Assembly (NCBI GenBank): GCA_024195265.1
Contig: JAJLRJ010000006.1
Location: 12,110,639 to 12,174,638, forward strand
Source: Dendrophyllia cribrosa
Taxonomy: Eukaryota; Cnidaria; Anthozoa; Scleractinia; Dendrophylliidae
Length of the DNA stretch: 64,000 nt
Reading direction: 5' to 3'
Below the pieces are notes generated by a model, which saw nothing but the letters and a program-made list of their open reading frames with translations, did no database searches and had not been told where the DNA came from. A program made the translations under genes and the position numbers. Below are positions 1-10,431 of the stretch, in pieces; the stretch's first letter is position 1, and every line of letters begins with the position of its first letter.

Positions 1-115
1 GGTGGGAGGGTGGTAGGGTGGAGGGGGGAGGGTACGGTGGTAGGGTGGAGGGGGGATGGTGGAGGGGGGATGGTGGGAGGGGGAGACCGGGGGGGGGGTG
101 GAGCTTCCCCTTAAA
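1..115. repeat. G-rich imperfect tandem repeat at window edge
   Basis: Repeated GGTGGTAGGGTGGAGGGG-like units fill the first ~100 bases. It is a simple G-rich minisatellite whose left end is cut by the window. No gene is visible in 116-450. Confidence 0.7.
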
Positions 116-451
116 TTTCCCTATCCTTCACTCTCGGTTACCGCTCCTTCTTTGAAAGGTTCCCACGTCTTTACACTTTTTCTGTCAACCTATATCACGT
201 GTTTTGTCCATGAAATTGCAGAGACGGAAGTTGCAGTGTACATATTCGCCAATACATCTGCCCCTTGCCAGCTTTGCTATCAGTTAATTTTTGTCTGAAT
301 TAGCCGGCATCATGGGTATACGGGGGTGTTGCCGAATGTTTAGAGTTGAACAGGCACTTGATTGAACAAACTTTCTGGTAATCAATAAACATCCAATAAA
401 TAGCTAACAATTCGCTTTGCCCTGAAATTCACAATTCAACTAGTGCTGCTG

Positions 452-778
452 CTTTCAATCAGGACAGTTAAACTTTGTAACTCATTGGACTCTACTCTTA
501 AGTTGAAACCGACACTAAAGGACTTCAAACGTTGCCTGAAGAGGAGCCTTATCTCAATTTTCTTAGAGAATTAATTATAAATAATAATTGCCTTTTCTTT
601 TTTTATTTTATTTTATTAATTTAATTTATATATTAATGATTAACAAGAGAACATAAAGCTATATGTTCTCTTGTGATTAATTAATTATCAATTAGTTACC
701 TATTTACTTGTTAATGAGCTACTTAATTTATTCTTTGTTCTGAAAAGCCCTTTTGGGACGAATAAAGTATTTAAAAAA
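452..778 (+). mobile_element. 5'-truncated non-LTR retrotransposon (LINE) 3' end
   Basis: The open frame 452-574 reads as the last ~40 residues of a LINE ORF2: an RTVKL..NSLDS block, then TLKDFKRCLKRSL, then a stop at 572-574. A C-terminus of this shape, a short hydrophobic then basic Lys/Arg-rich tail, is typical of CR1/L2/Jockey-like elements. The usual Trp of the 'WNSL' motif is Cys here. An AT-rich 3' UTR follows and ends in GGGACGAATAAAGTATTTAA, which looks like the element's polyadenylation-like tail. The copy is 5'-truncated and dead. Confidence 0.6.
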
Positions 779-1748
779 ATGAACCAACATATCTTCTCTT
801 TTGATTAATTTTTCGCATGTTTTTTTTGTGTATTTGTACTTATATTAGTTATAGTGTATGACTGTGTATTTGTAATAGTGCATTACTTTTTCTTTCTACT
901 TATAATTAAATAGTCTCCACCATAATAATATTATCAATTTATAGCTGTGTATTTTCTATACCTGCTAAGCCTCACGCCTTAGGCGTGAGTCTTACGCCTA
1001 CGAGTCCAAAAATCCGATCTCAAGCCAACTCACGGCTATGGAGCAATTTCTCACGCCTGACTTGCAGATTTGAGCTACCAGCCTTAACTGATCGCACGAT
1101 CTAATTAAAAATGTAGTTACGTTAATGAAAATTTGGCACTTTTTTGTAGGTTTTATCGTTTTGAACATTACGATTGCAGCTGGATGTTATTTAACATCTG
1201 AGGTCCATGGAAACTTCCGAATTCTTCGGACAACTTCGGACATCTTTGGAATATATCGAGTTGTCTTTGGATTAGGTCGGATCGCCTTCGGAAATCGTGG
1301 CACTCCCACGAAAAAATTCCCACGCCTATCATACGGAAAAAATTGGCAGGCATAATTTTCATCGAGAAAGCCCAATACCCACAAGCCTCTTGGTTTCTTT
1401 ATCGCCACTTTGGTTCCGTTGTATACTCATTGAAATGGCAAAACGTTGTATTAAAAGTAAGTAAAAAAATAAACAAATAAATAAAACAAGCCTGAAACAG
1501 CTGCACTTGAGTGTTTCAGTCTGAACATTTTATTCCAGCGTCGTGCGCATGCGTGTTGTCTTCTACATCAACAACACCGCGCCAGCTTCAAAAACTCCCG
1601 CCAAATTTCACGGTGACGTAAGCTGTAAAGCAATGGATTCTTATCCAAAGTCGTGCATGCATGACGTATCCGACCTTATTTCCGGCAGATAAACAGTAAA
1701 TAATCACAATAATTCGAGGATAGACGAAAAGAATGAATAACATTACTA
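779..1748. other. AT-rich non-coding stretch with a short palindrome
   Basis: No convincing coding sequence. At about 971-989 there is a perfect hairpin, CTCACGCC-TTA-GGCGTGAG, and diverged CACGCCT words recur at 996, 1050 and 1320. This suggests a decayed foldback element. Confidence 0.5.
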
Positions 1749-2190
1749 TTAAGGCAGTTGTTTTTGCAATTTTAAACTCGAGTTGGAGCTCCTTTGGGTG
1801 CGAGTGGGCCGCGCTTGATCGCGACCAGTTGTGGGCGGGGCGATTTTCAAGCGCATTTCTGGTGTCTTTGCTGCAAAGGTGTGCCTCTTGATCGCGTAAC
1901 GAATCCGTACTTGTGTTACTCCTTCACTGTGAGATGGAAATGGCGGTTGTTTCTCTGGGTTCATTTGAAAGTTCTTAGATTCGATTTGCCCCTGAGAGCG
2001 TTTATCAACTTCTGCATAATTCTTGAGATTCAATCCAGGCTCACTTCTCAATTTAAAACCCAGACCCATAGTTGTTCGGCGTTCCTGCTGCATCTGAGAC
2101 GCTTATAGTACAGAGGGGCTTGATGCGATTTTCACAAGCGGCAATTTGCTTAGTTTGGCGATTTAATCTCCAGATTTTTCGTGCGTTCTA

Positions 2191-2343
2191 AATCAGGTTT
2201 ACTTGTGATGATAGGAGTCAGGTTGAAGGTTGTCGTTCCTTAATCAGGTTTACTTGTGATGATAGGAGTCAGGTCAAAGGTTTTCGTTCGTAAATCAGGT
2301 TTACTTGTGATGATAGGAGTTACGTCGAAGGTCGTCCTGCGTT
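2191..2343. repeat. Three 51-bp tandem repeats
   Basis: The unit beginning AATCAGGTTTACTTGTGATG repeats at 2191, 2242 and about 2293, with growing divergence in its second half. The period of 51 is a multiple of three. The minus strand is open across two units and repeats the peptide TPIITSKPDL, but no gene context was recognised between 1749 and 2600. Confidence 0.85.
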
Positions 2344-2599
2344 CAAATTGATATTTAGACGCGTTTAGTTGAGTTTGTCTTGGTTCGATTTTCTCGCGCG
2401 GAATTTTCGGCAAACGGTGTGGTTTTATACTATTTGTGAAAGCGAGACTGGAGGTCATTTTGCGTTTTTACTGCGTCTGAGACGCGTTAAGATGACTGCG
2501 TCTAGTCGAAATTTTCCCACACGATTTTTCCCAGAAAATTGGAATTCCACCCGTACGCTATTCGTGCGATCCCAATTTGCTTTTCCATATAACGGACTG

Positions 2600-3049
2600 T
2601 GCAATAATTAGCAGGAGGGGTGGGGGGAGTTGACAAATGGGAGGGGGGCACAATGTAAAATCATATCTCAAGAGGGGGGGCGGGGGGGGGGGGGGGGGGG
2701 GGGGCGGACACGAAATTACTCTATGGAAAAGAGGGGGGTTCATTACCGGAATCACTGGTGGTAAATGTACAATCATTTTTCTGGCACTGTAACAATGTAC
2801 AGAGCATTATTTATTTATTTATTTATTATGGAAAATGTAACAAAGGGCCAGAATCGTGAGTGTACATGTACTTCATCTATCCGATCATAGTTACATGAGC
2901 TTTTCAGCCCAATTCAAAAGTTGTAATGAATACATGGTTAATTAAAACTACACTGCAGGTATTGCCAGTAACTTGGCAAAATTAAGAATGGTCATGCAAG
3001 TGACACAAAGCATTCCATGATACATATTTTTGTTGAGTGTTGTTTATAT
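2600..3049. other. Intergenic stretch with a G homopolymer
   Basis: Contains a G tract of more than 20 bases near 2680-2703 (one C interruption), flanked by a further G-rich run. A short ATTT microsatellite lies near 2810-2826. No coding signal. Confidence 0.6.
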
Positions 3050-3760
3050 TCAGTTGCTTGAATACAGTTCATGAATCTGAGTTCTGGAGTTCTGAACTGA
3101 GTCTGTAGCTTCTCCAATAAAGCAATTGAAGCTGAGCAAGTCTCTCAAGCAGGCTTTGTCAGTGAGCGAGGTGATTATAGGAAGGGTTCCCAGGTCAATG
3201 TTATCGATTTGTGGAACTCCGTATATTTCAGGGTCATATTCCCCATCAACTGGTGTTTCCCCCAGTGACATAAATATTGCACAAGCTTTCTTCTTTCGGT
3301 TTTCCTGGGCTACATTACCTTCCGTCTTTTTGCCTTCCTTCCTTCTTCCTTGTTTCTTCTATACTTTGGAGATTTTAATCCAATTGAATAAGTGGCCTTG
3401 TATTTTTTAATTCTGTATCAAGGTCTTCAATGAACTGAGCAATATTTTTTGTATTCCAGTTGTTATTGAGTGGAGAGTGTCGGAGTTAAAATTGTGGTGG
3501 CAGGTGAGACCTGGGGTCAATTCAATAAAACTTTTACAAGACAGTGTAATTTACAATTAGTGTAGCTATTGTTTTCAACCTCTAAAAAAATGGCAATACT
3601 TGTAAATTACACTTGTAAAAGTGTTATAAAATGAACCCTGTCTGCAATTTTCCTCAGTGTCCTCCCACAAAAAAAAAGAGTGTCATCATGTCTTCCACCT
3701 TTTCCTTTAGTTTGTTGGCCTCAGCTACGCATTTAGTATGTTGCTGTTGTCATGTGGTTT
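3050..3760 (-). pseudogene. Degenerate coding-like stretch, family unknown
   Basis: Read on the minus strand, three protein-like stretches lie in order but are not continuous. The first (about 3745-3640) is a coiled-coil-like KLKEKVEDMM segment. The second (about 3490-3330) reads NIAQFIEDLDTELKN..., a helix-like segment interrupted by a stop. The last (about 3350-3050) is Lys/Arg-rich, then GETPVDGEYDPEIYGVPQID, and ends in a stop at 3050. Amino-acid composition and spacing look like real protein rather than random frames. Moving from the second to the third needs a frameshift or an unseen splice. I do not recognise the family. It may be a host pseudogene or a decayed transposon ORF. Confidence 0.35.
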
Positions 3761-3876
3761 GGGGTTATATTTCTCGGACAAAAACCGTCCAGAACAAGCT
3801 GGGTTGTCTGATATTAAATAATTAAAGCTGTTGTCACATTTTTTTTAAGATCTTGATTGACCGAGTATTGTAAACC

Positions 3877-4282
3877 ATGGGCGCTTTCCATTCGGGAAAA
3901 ATTTCCGGTTCGAGTTTTCGGAATTTTCGGTGGTCGAATGGAACGGACGGAACGGGTTTAGAACACTTGGAAATCGCGTGTTCTATTCTATTCCAAGGGC
4001 ACACCGGGCCGGCGTGACATATCAAAATGGCGAACTTTTTAAATGTTTTCGCGGCTTTCGAACAAGATTATTCCGAAACATTGCTTGTATACTCTTTTCC
4101 GAGTTTTCAGCCTACTTGAGCTTGAGAGACTAGAGCCGAGACAAATTACGAATGGAACATGAAAGAGGACAATTTCAAAACGTATTCCGAAAATTGCGGA
4201 ATTTTCTCCCGAAATTTTTCTGTTCCATTGGATTTCCGACCAAAAATTTCGGAAATTTCGACCGAATGGAAAGCGCTCCATG
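3877..4282. mobile_element. Foldback MITE with ~30-bp imperfect inverted ends
   Basis: The left end CATGGGCGCTTTCCATTCGG (3877-) matches the reverse complement of the right end, CCGAATGGAAAGCGCTCCATG (ending 4282). Inner TTTCCGG/GGAAATTT words extend the match. No ORF. The interior has repeated GAATTTTCGG-like words, consistent with a long imperfect hairpin. Confidence 0.65.
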
Positions 4283-5356
4283 TAAGTATTATTACAAAGG
4301 AGAACATGGGGGGGGGGGGGGGTTTCTTCTTAATTGTTTTAGAGTTTAGAGGTATTAGATTTTTCTTCAGTAGTAGGAGGGGGGGGGGGGGGGGGGGTGG
4401 CAAAGTCTAATTTATTATTTTAACCATTTCTTTCCTGTTTCTCAACCCCCCCCCCCCTCCCCCTCCTGCTAGTTATTGTACAGTCCTTATATCTGTGAAG
4501 TCGGAATCGTGTTTTGATAAGCAGGGCCAGAGTGAGAATTTCGCCGCACTTTTTGTTCAATACGTACATCTATCCCCGCAGTATTTGCCGGTTATCTACT
4601 GTTCGCCTTTGCTTTCGCTACTGGATAACGGTATGATATTCATCGTTCCTCGTTCTGTTTGCGACCAAATCGTGTGCGAACATCCACAGAGTGAATCTTT
4701 GACAGCGGTTTACGTTTTCAGCGCTGAGCAAACTCTGTTTTATTTACACAGCTCGAAACAGCTTTAGTACCCCAATTTAAAGGAAGAGCTTCGGTTTCGT
4801 TTTGTTCCTTTGCCAATGAGAACGCATCAACACGTGGATGCCCAGAAGAACTATTTCTCTGTATTTTCCATTCACTGTGCGGATCCTGTTCTGTTTCAGT
4901 CTCCACGCGTGTTAATTCAGTTTCAGTGTTGTCGACAGAATTTAGAGTTTGTAATTCTCTCTGCGCCATCATACAGGAATTCTCAGTTCCTCACATTTTT
5001 TGATGCGCCCTGATGAAGAAACATGGTTCTATTAAGGTGTGTTGTCTATGGTTGTAGCAACACGCACCAAAAAACGGAGGAACTGAGAAATCGCGACACT
5101 GGCATTCTTGTATTGACGTCACAGCGGACTATTTCCAGTCTTTCTTCTTGCGCGGTTTTGTAACACACCGGAAGTGAAATTTCACGTTTTTAGACGGCTA
5201 CAACGCAGAGAAGAAAAATCGATATCGAAATTTTTTTTCCATTTTCTTATTAGAACATCATGTAGATTCGATCAAGCAAATAAAAATATCACTGTCATAT
5301 ACACTTTAAAGCAACTTGACGATCGTTTTTCTAAGCCGCTAACAGAGAATGACATA
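4283..5356. other. Non-coding stretch with G/C homopolymers
   Basis: G tracts occur at about 4308-4321 and 4380-4397, and a C tract at 4447-4457. Short open frames on both strands (4495-5013) show no recognisable domain and overlap each other, so I do not call a gene. Confidence 0.5.
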
Positions 5357-5510
5357 AGGGACGGACCATTAGAAAAGTGATGGGGGGGGGGGGGGGGGGG
5401 GGGGTGGGGTTTGGGAAAAAACCAAAAAAAATTCGTGCAAGGGAAAATGCCAGGAAAAAAAATTCGTGCAAAGTTCAAGGCAAAGAAAAAAAAATTCATG
5501 CAGAAGGAGA
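5357..5510. mobile_element. Copy of the AGGGACGGACC / poly-G element (left part)
   Basis: It begins AGGGACGGACCATT, the same end as the complete element at 55531-55847. A G tract (about 5382-5404) follows, then spaced A-rich repeats containing AAAAAATTCGTGCA at about 5430, 5460 and 5490. A right inverted end was not found, so this copy is partial. Confidence 0.6.
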
Positions 5511-5519
5511 AGTCCTATT

Positions 5520-5615
5520 GTAGTTGTTATTTAATATATTGTTATTATTGTTGTTATTATTGTTATTATTGTTGTTATTATTGTTGTTATTATTGTTATA
5601 TTGTTGTTATTTAAT
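5520..5615. repeat. TTATTATTGTTG microsatellite
   Basis: Interrupted TTA/TTG trinucleotide repeat over about 90 bases. Confidence 0.85.
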
Positions 5616-6760
5616 ATATAAAAGCTGCCAAAGTGCCTATTGAAAATAGCGCTCTTGGCGTTTCAAAAATTCAAAACATTCTTGGGGCCTTCCTATACTA
5701 TTATTTACTAGTAGTAATCATAGATTATAGTGCGTCTCCTTATACCGTAGCACCTCGTCTAGACCTACGTAGTACCTCAGTTTCAGCCACTGTTGAAAGG
5801 GGCTATGTTATGAGATATGTCACGCAGGCAAAAACGTCGGACCGACGTCAAACAAATTCACGCTATCGCCGTGGAAAATCCTTCAATTCTGCCCTGCTGT
5901 GTACTCCGAAAGGTCTCAGATTTTTCCGACATAAATAGTATATTTGTCTTGATTTCATTTCGGTTTATGTTTCTCCGATTTTGAAATGATGCGCCTCAGT
6001 ACTTGGTGTGATATCCGCAAGGATTTTACCGACTAAATAAATGTAGATATCTCAATGTCTGGAAGTTGCATTCAGCATATGTTTAATCAGTTGAGCATGG
6101 ACAAAGGTTCTTCTCCGGCCGGGGCTGACTGCTGTGAAATCAACCCAAAAGTTGTCATAGTTTTCTCTCTTCTACGAAAGTAGTGTGCTTCCAATGCTGT
6201 CACGTAACTTATAATAACACGTGCAAGCCATCTCAAGGTCAAGCTACACGTAGGTCACGTACGCGAACAGTATTAGCTGCAGTAGTTATTTTGATCTGTT
6301 TTGAATGAAGTCCAGAAATTTTCATTGCTCTCTCTCAAGCGAATATTAATCCTTGCAATGAGACAAAGGACGATTCAGTTGAATTCTTAAGATGGGCAGG
6401 CGTTCTCCTGGCGCGGCCGGCAAGATATACAGCGAATCGCTCCATAGAACATCGCGAAGAAGCGACGTCGGTATTTAGGTGATAACTTTCCAAATCAGGC
6501 AAAGAACCACAGAAAAATAAAGTTGGAGCGTTCAAAACAAACAAGAAGTAGAAGAACGGTGCTAGAAGCGAGGAAAATCCGATAACTTCTTGTTTGATTT
6601 CAAAGAGACCCAACAACTAACTTGGTCCGAAGAAGAACCGTCGTCTAATATTGAGCCGTACCGTACGATTTCAAAATCGGGAAAATATCAGAATCTAAAT
6701 CAAGACAAATAGGTTATTTACATTTGACATTTCCGAGCACTCAGCTCACTCAACTCCCCA
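5616..6760. other. No recognisable gene
   Basis: Short frames only. The longest on the minus strand (6616-6335, 93 codons) has one hydrophobic stretch but no domain I recognise. Confidence 0.4.
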
Positions 6761-6928
6761 GGAGCATGCGGGATACTATTGTGACGTTTGACGACGCGCT
6801 AAGCATGCTGGATACTATTGTGACGTTTCAAGAATGCGCAGATTTGGTACCGACACTTTTCTCGATTCGTTCCGCCTAGCCGACAAGATTAGGAAGCGTC
6901 TCCTTCGTCGACGCAATAAATAGTATTA

Positions 6929-7000
6929 TAAAGGTGACAGGCCAAACACGACTAAAGGTGACAGGCCAAACACGACTAAAGGTGACAGGCCAAACACGAC
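6929..7000. repeat. Three exact 24-bp tandem repeats
   Basis: The unit TAAAGGTGACAGGCCAAACA+CGAC occurs three times without a mismatch (6929, 6953, 6977). Just upstream, about 6763-6833, a diverged pair of GGATACTATTGTGACGTTT segments is also tandem. Perfect identity implies recent slippage or conversion. Confidence 0.9.
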
Positions 7001-7377
7001 TCCCGCTAGTCGCAAAATGTATAAAGAAGCCTTTAGAAATGCTTTCCCAAGAAGGTCTACGAGATATTTGTTCCCTTTAGATCACCAATATAGAATTGTG
7101 ACTAGTCACTATTATTTCTGTCTCAGTTTTGCATGCTCGATATGTATTGTATGACTCTTTGATGATCTTTGGGATAAAAATTTCTTAAGTGACAGGAGAT
7201 TTTCATGCTGTGTAGCCATTTATGGAATTATTGTTTCTCTATGCCTTCGTTATGCTAGCTCTCTTGGCATATGTTAGGGCTTCTTTGGCTAACTTTTGTT
7301 GCAAGATATGTAGTGATCGGCTAAAGTTTTTGTTATTGTTATGAATATGCTAGGATCAGTCAATCTCTCAGCCCGTA

Positions 7378-7532
7378 CAGGGGCGTAGCTACCTGTACGC
7401 ACGTACGCACGTGCGTACCTGAAAAAGTCGGGAAAAAAGAAAAATTTGGGACTTGAGGGTGGGGGAGGAGGTAGGGGGAGTGTTTGGAAATTGATTGTGC
7501 GTACCTCTGAAAAATTCCTGGCTACGCCCCTG
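7378..7532. mobile_element. MITE, CAGGGGCGTAGC family, copy 1
   Basis: The ends are CAGGGGCGTAGC and GCTACGCCCCTG. The flanks CCGTA/CCGTG fit a 5-bp target duplication with one change. Internally there is a CGCACGTACGCACGTGCGTAC palindrome and a G/A-rich core. A second copy lies at 57347-57509. Non-coding. Confidence 0.85.
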
Positions 7533-7674
7533 CCGTGATTTAGTGTCAAAGTCTGCGGTGTGCAAGACTTGTGAGAAGAAAGTGGATCTTTATCACGGAT
7601 GTAGGCGTCTAAGATCAAAGTCTGAAGCTGCCGTGTCTCTATTGGAATCATGACTTCTTGCAGTTTATGTTTTA

Positions 7675-7946
7675 CAGTGGCGGATCCAGGGGGAGGGTGG
7701 GGGGGGTCCGGACCCCCCTTTCAGACCTGTGTCTCCCTTGTGGTTCATAAAAATAATAGAATAAAATTGTTTTATACGTAGTTGTTTCACCTCCACCAAT
7801 TGCTGATTGTCAATTTTTTGACTTAACAAACGCTTTTCGAGTTTCAGGAGTGCTGGAAAAGGCGTTTCAGAGGGTAAAATTGGAAAAATTTCCGAGAAGG
7901 CATGAACCCGGACCCCCCCTTTCAGAAATCCCTGGATCCGCCTCTG
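7675..7946. mobile_element. MITE, CAGTGGCGGATCCAGGG family
   Basis: The left end CAGTGGCGGATCCAGGG and right end CCCTGGATCCGCCTCTG are inverted with 16 of 17 matching. Both flanks read TTTTA, a 5-bp target duplication. Sub-terminal GGACCCCCCTTTCAGA segments are repeated near both ends. Non-coding. Confidence 0.85.
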
Positions 7947-8115
7947 TTTTAGCTCCTTGTTTTATATATAGTTCTGTTTCTGAGAAGTGTTTCTTGGAGC
8001 TTGAAGAACCTCCGTTGTTTCATCATGGCGTTATTGCATCCCGACATGGCTTGAACAGATATGGTGATCTGTATTGAAAATCTCACGGATGCTAGTGAAT
8101 TCTTACGTTTTTCTT

Positions 8116-8162
8116 AAGCAAAACTCGAGTTTCGGTTCTTAGGTGAACCTCATCAGTTGCTC
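8116..8162 (-). ncRNA. Hammerhead ribozyme, complete core
   Basis: On the minus strand: stem I AGCAA pairs with UUGCU, then CUGAUGA (8150-8156), stem II GGUUC with GAACC closing a 6-nt ACCUAA loop, then GAAA, and a short helix III ACUCGAGU that is a perfect palindrome. The predicted cleavage triplet is GUU, followed directly by the 3' strand of stem I. All universally conserved core positions (CUGAUGA, GAA, A15.1-U16.1, H17) are present. Two-base-pair palindromic helix III is what dimeric (double) hammerheads of Penelope-like elements and retrozymes use. No reverse transcriptase is seen nearby, so this is probably a detached element end. Confidence 0.75.
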
Positions 8163-8640
8163 CCATAAGTAACTGTCTCGCGGAATAATATGAAATTATT
8201 CCGTTAATTGTACATGAAATGTTTGCCGCTTTTGTACTCTTGGGAAGGATCGAATGTTCCGTTTTCTCATTGGCTCGTTTAATTGAACCAATAGCATTGG
8301 TGTAGTTTCGATCCGACGTTAAGTTGTGTTTCTTTCTGAGGCTTTATTCTTAATTTCATAGCATGTATGATATTTTCTGACACAAAGAACAGTTCTTTTC
8401 GTGTTGTAGAGAGGAGGTCTCGTGTATGTCTCAATGAATTCAAGATACACTGCATATTTTTTAATTTCTACAACAGGCGTGTAATTCTGGTATCAAGTTG
8501 TGTTTGCTTCATGCGTTCCATAATAGGATATAGTCTTGTGCAACGTAGCGGACTATTCCTAATATATATTTTTCAAATATACGTAATGGTCAAAAATGGT
8601 TTTTTAAGTATTACACCTTTTTTTTAAGTAGTAAATGAAA
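8163..8640. other. No recognisable gene
   Basis: AT-rich. A short hairpin CGGAATAA...TTATTCCG lies at about 8182-8203, beside the ribozyme. Nothing else supported. Confidence 0.4.
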
Positions 8641-8644
8641 AACA

Positions 8645-8757
8645 ACGCAATATTTGTCTGAAAAAAAAAATTCGTGCAGAGGGTTTCACCTGCAAAAAAA
8701 AATCCTGCACAAGCAATGGGCGAAAAGAAAAATTCGTGCAAGCTGAAAATCCCCCAC
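8645..8757. repeat. AAAAATTCGTGCA repeat cluster (poly-G element relic)
   Basis: Three spaced A-rich/TTCGTGCA words, the same micro-repeat found beside the poly-G elements at 5.4 and 55.7 kb, end in a short CCCCCACC. It is probably a fragment of that family that landed in the receptor pseudogene next to it. Confidence 0.55.
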
Positions 8758-9024
8758 CGTTGAGCCGCACGCATCGGTACAATTGAAGAATGGCCGTGAT
8801 GAGCAAATCGGCAATCGCCAATGATGTCATGTCAGAAATTTCGCCACGCAGACCAGACAGTTTCCAAACGTTTCCACCACTGCAATGACTAGTTCTTGTT
8901 TAGTGTAAAACAAAGACAGAGAAGATTTGGAACCAGAAGATTCATCGAAGCCAGATTGCTCAGTGGAATTCAAACCCAGCGAAGGAGTGAAACACCATAA
9001 TTTAGCACCATACCTTAGCACCAT
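8740..9024 (-). pseudogene. Class-A GPCR fragment (N-terminus to TM2), frameshifted
   Basis: The minus strand from 9024 encodes an N-terminal stretch with an N-glycosylation site (LNSTEQ), then a TM1-like segment ending FGNCLVCVAKF, which contains the conserved GN of TM1. The frame stops at 8827. In another frame, overlapping by a few bases, MTSLAIADLLITAILQLYRC continues; SLAIADLL is the TM2 signature with its Asp. The loop between the GN and the TM2 Asp is about ten residues shorter than usual, so a small deletion and frameshift fits. Coding then runs into the A-rich/TTCGTGCA repeat and ends; TM3-TM7 are absent. It is a remnant of a rhodopsin-like receptor, not a working gene. Confidence 0.65.
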
Positions 9025-9329
9025 AATTTACACACAGAGTTAATTATCTGATTCCTTGTTTGTATCACCAGCTAGTGCTACGTGGCTCAACATTTGTAAG
9101 TGTATAAAAGTTCGAGCTTGTGTGTGTAGTTTTCAACATAAGCCATTCTTGGTTTACCTCCAGCATGCATGCAAGCGAACGAAACATGTAAATGGATTTA
9201 ATTTCGTTCTGAAGTTAGTTTCAATCAGCATTCTTAAATTTCTATGAGACATTTATGAATTTACCCGGTAATCGTTCTACCAGTTTTTATGCCGGGCGAA
9301 GAAAAAAATCAATTAACGTGCGCTTTCTG

Positions 9330-9735
9330 TTAAGGCGGGACTCAACCTAAATTTGAATGAAATTTTAAGAGGTTTAAAGAAGGGTTAGGAGAAAGAAAAT
9401 GATTTTTGGAACACCAAAAGACAGTTGATACCCACGCAAGAGCACCCCAGGTTGCTAGTGGACTAACTTGGTGTCCGTCTATTAATTATTAACTACAAAT
9501 TCTAATTTTAAAACTCCACTAAATCTTCAATATTTTTTATTTCTCTTAATTTTACCAATCCTTTGAGAAAAACTATTTTCGCCCAAACACACCCAAAAAT
9601 TTACCAAACACCCCATAACATAGATTCATGGAATAAGCATAGAATTTTTGGATTGCTTGAAACGTGAACGAGATATTTCCATTAAAGCCATGTCAAGTGG
9701 CGGAAAAATGGCGTTTAGGTTAAGTCCCGCCTTAA
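9330..9735. mobile_element. TTAA-bounded MITE
   Basis: The ends TTAA-GGCGGGACTCAACCTAAA and TTTAGGTTAAGTCCCGCC-TTAA are inverted with one mismatch. TTAA at both edges is the piggyBac-type target, although because TTAA is palindromic it could also be part of the terminal repeat. The ~370-bp interior has no ORF. Confidence 0.7.
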
Positions 9736-10431
9736 CTTCTAAACTAATCACTTTGCCAACCGATGCGACTTGTAATGTTTATTTTCTGCTGCAGTTTTAA
9801 TTTTATAGCGGCTTTTATTCTTCGTTTAACAACTAACATTAACATCAGTTATTGCGCTTTCACCTCTGAAATGAAAAGACCTTTGCCTTATCCTTGAGAT
9901 ATATTAAAGAAAATCATGCAATTTTTTGCTACATGTATCAAAAGGGGTATCCAGTTTCGATAACATGCGATAAAGGTTGGTTTGTGAAAGAGAAAGGGCT
10001 TCAGCCTCCCTGAGTGTCGGACATGCAATTTCTTCTTTCGGTATATCGTTTTTTGTTATTACTTTTAAAGGACTTTTCAGTTAAAATACCAGTTTTTACC
10101 TAACCCACAATAGAAGTTTGTGCATCATTCCTCTTCGGTGGCGCTTCTCTCATTGCACGTTTATCCCCCACGCATGTCTCCCGCGTCTTGCCCAGAGAGA
10201 CGACTGGGGACGAATCAGGGTAGGCGGGGGATGGGTGGGTAGGGGTGAGATGAGAAGCCTGGACTTCCGGTGCTGAAGCGCAATAAAGTCTCGTGACTTC
10301 TTCCTAGACTTTATTTTTGCTGTGAATGTGTAAAGCGTTTTGTCGCTTATTTGAGGCTGGACTTGCCCACAAATCGAGCTCAATAAATTTGAGACGCGAA
10401 GGACTTTGAGAAAGTCTAACTTGAGCCAACC
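9736..10431. other. Upstream region of the secreted propeller gene
   Basis: No coding feature. The stretch close to the start codon (about 10290-10431) should hold the 5' UTR and promoter. I see no clear TATA box at a usual distance. Confidence 0.4.

Noticed and set aside
5010..5025. CCCTGATGAAGAAACATGG as a possible hammerhead
   Set aside because: CUGAUGA and GAAAC are present but there is no room for stem II between them and no pairing stem I.
10150..10383. Minus-strand 77-residue frame next to the propeller gene
   Set aside because: No domain, overlaps the expected promoter, and composition is low complexity.
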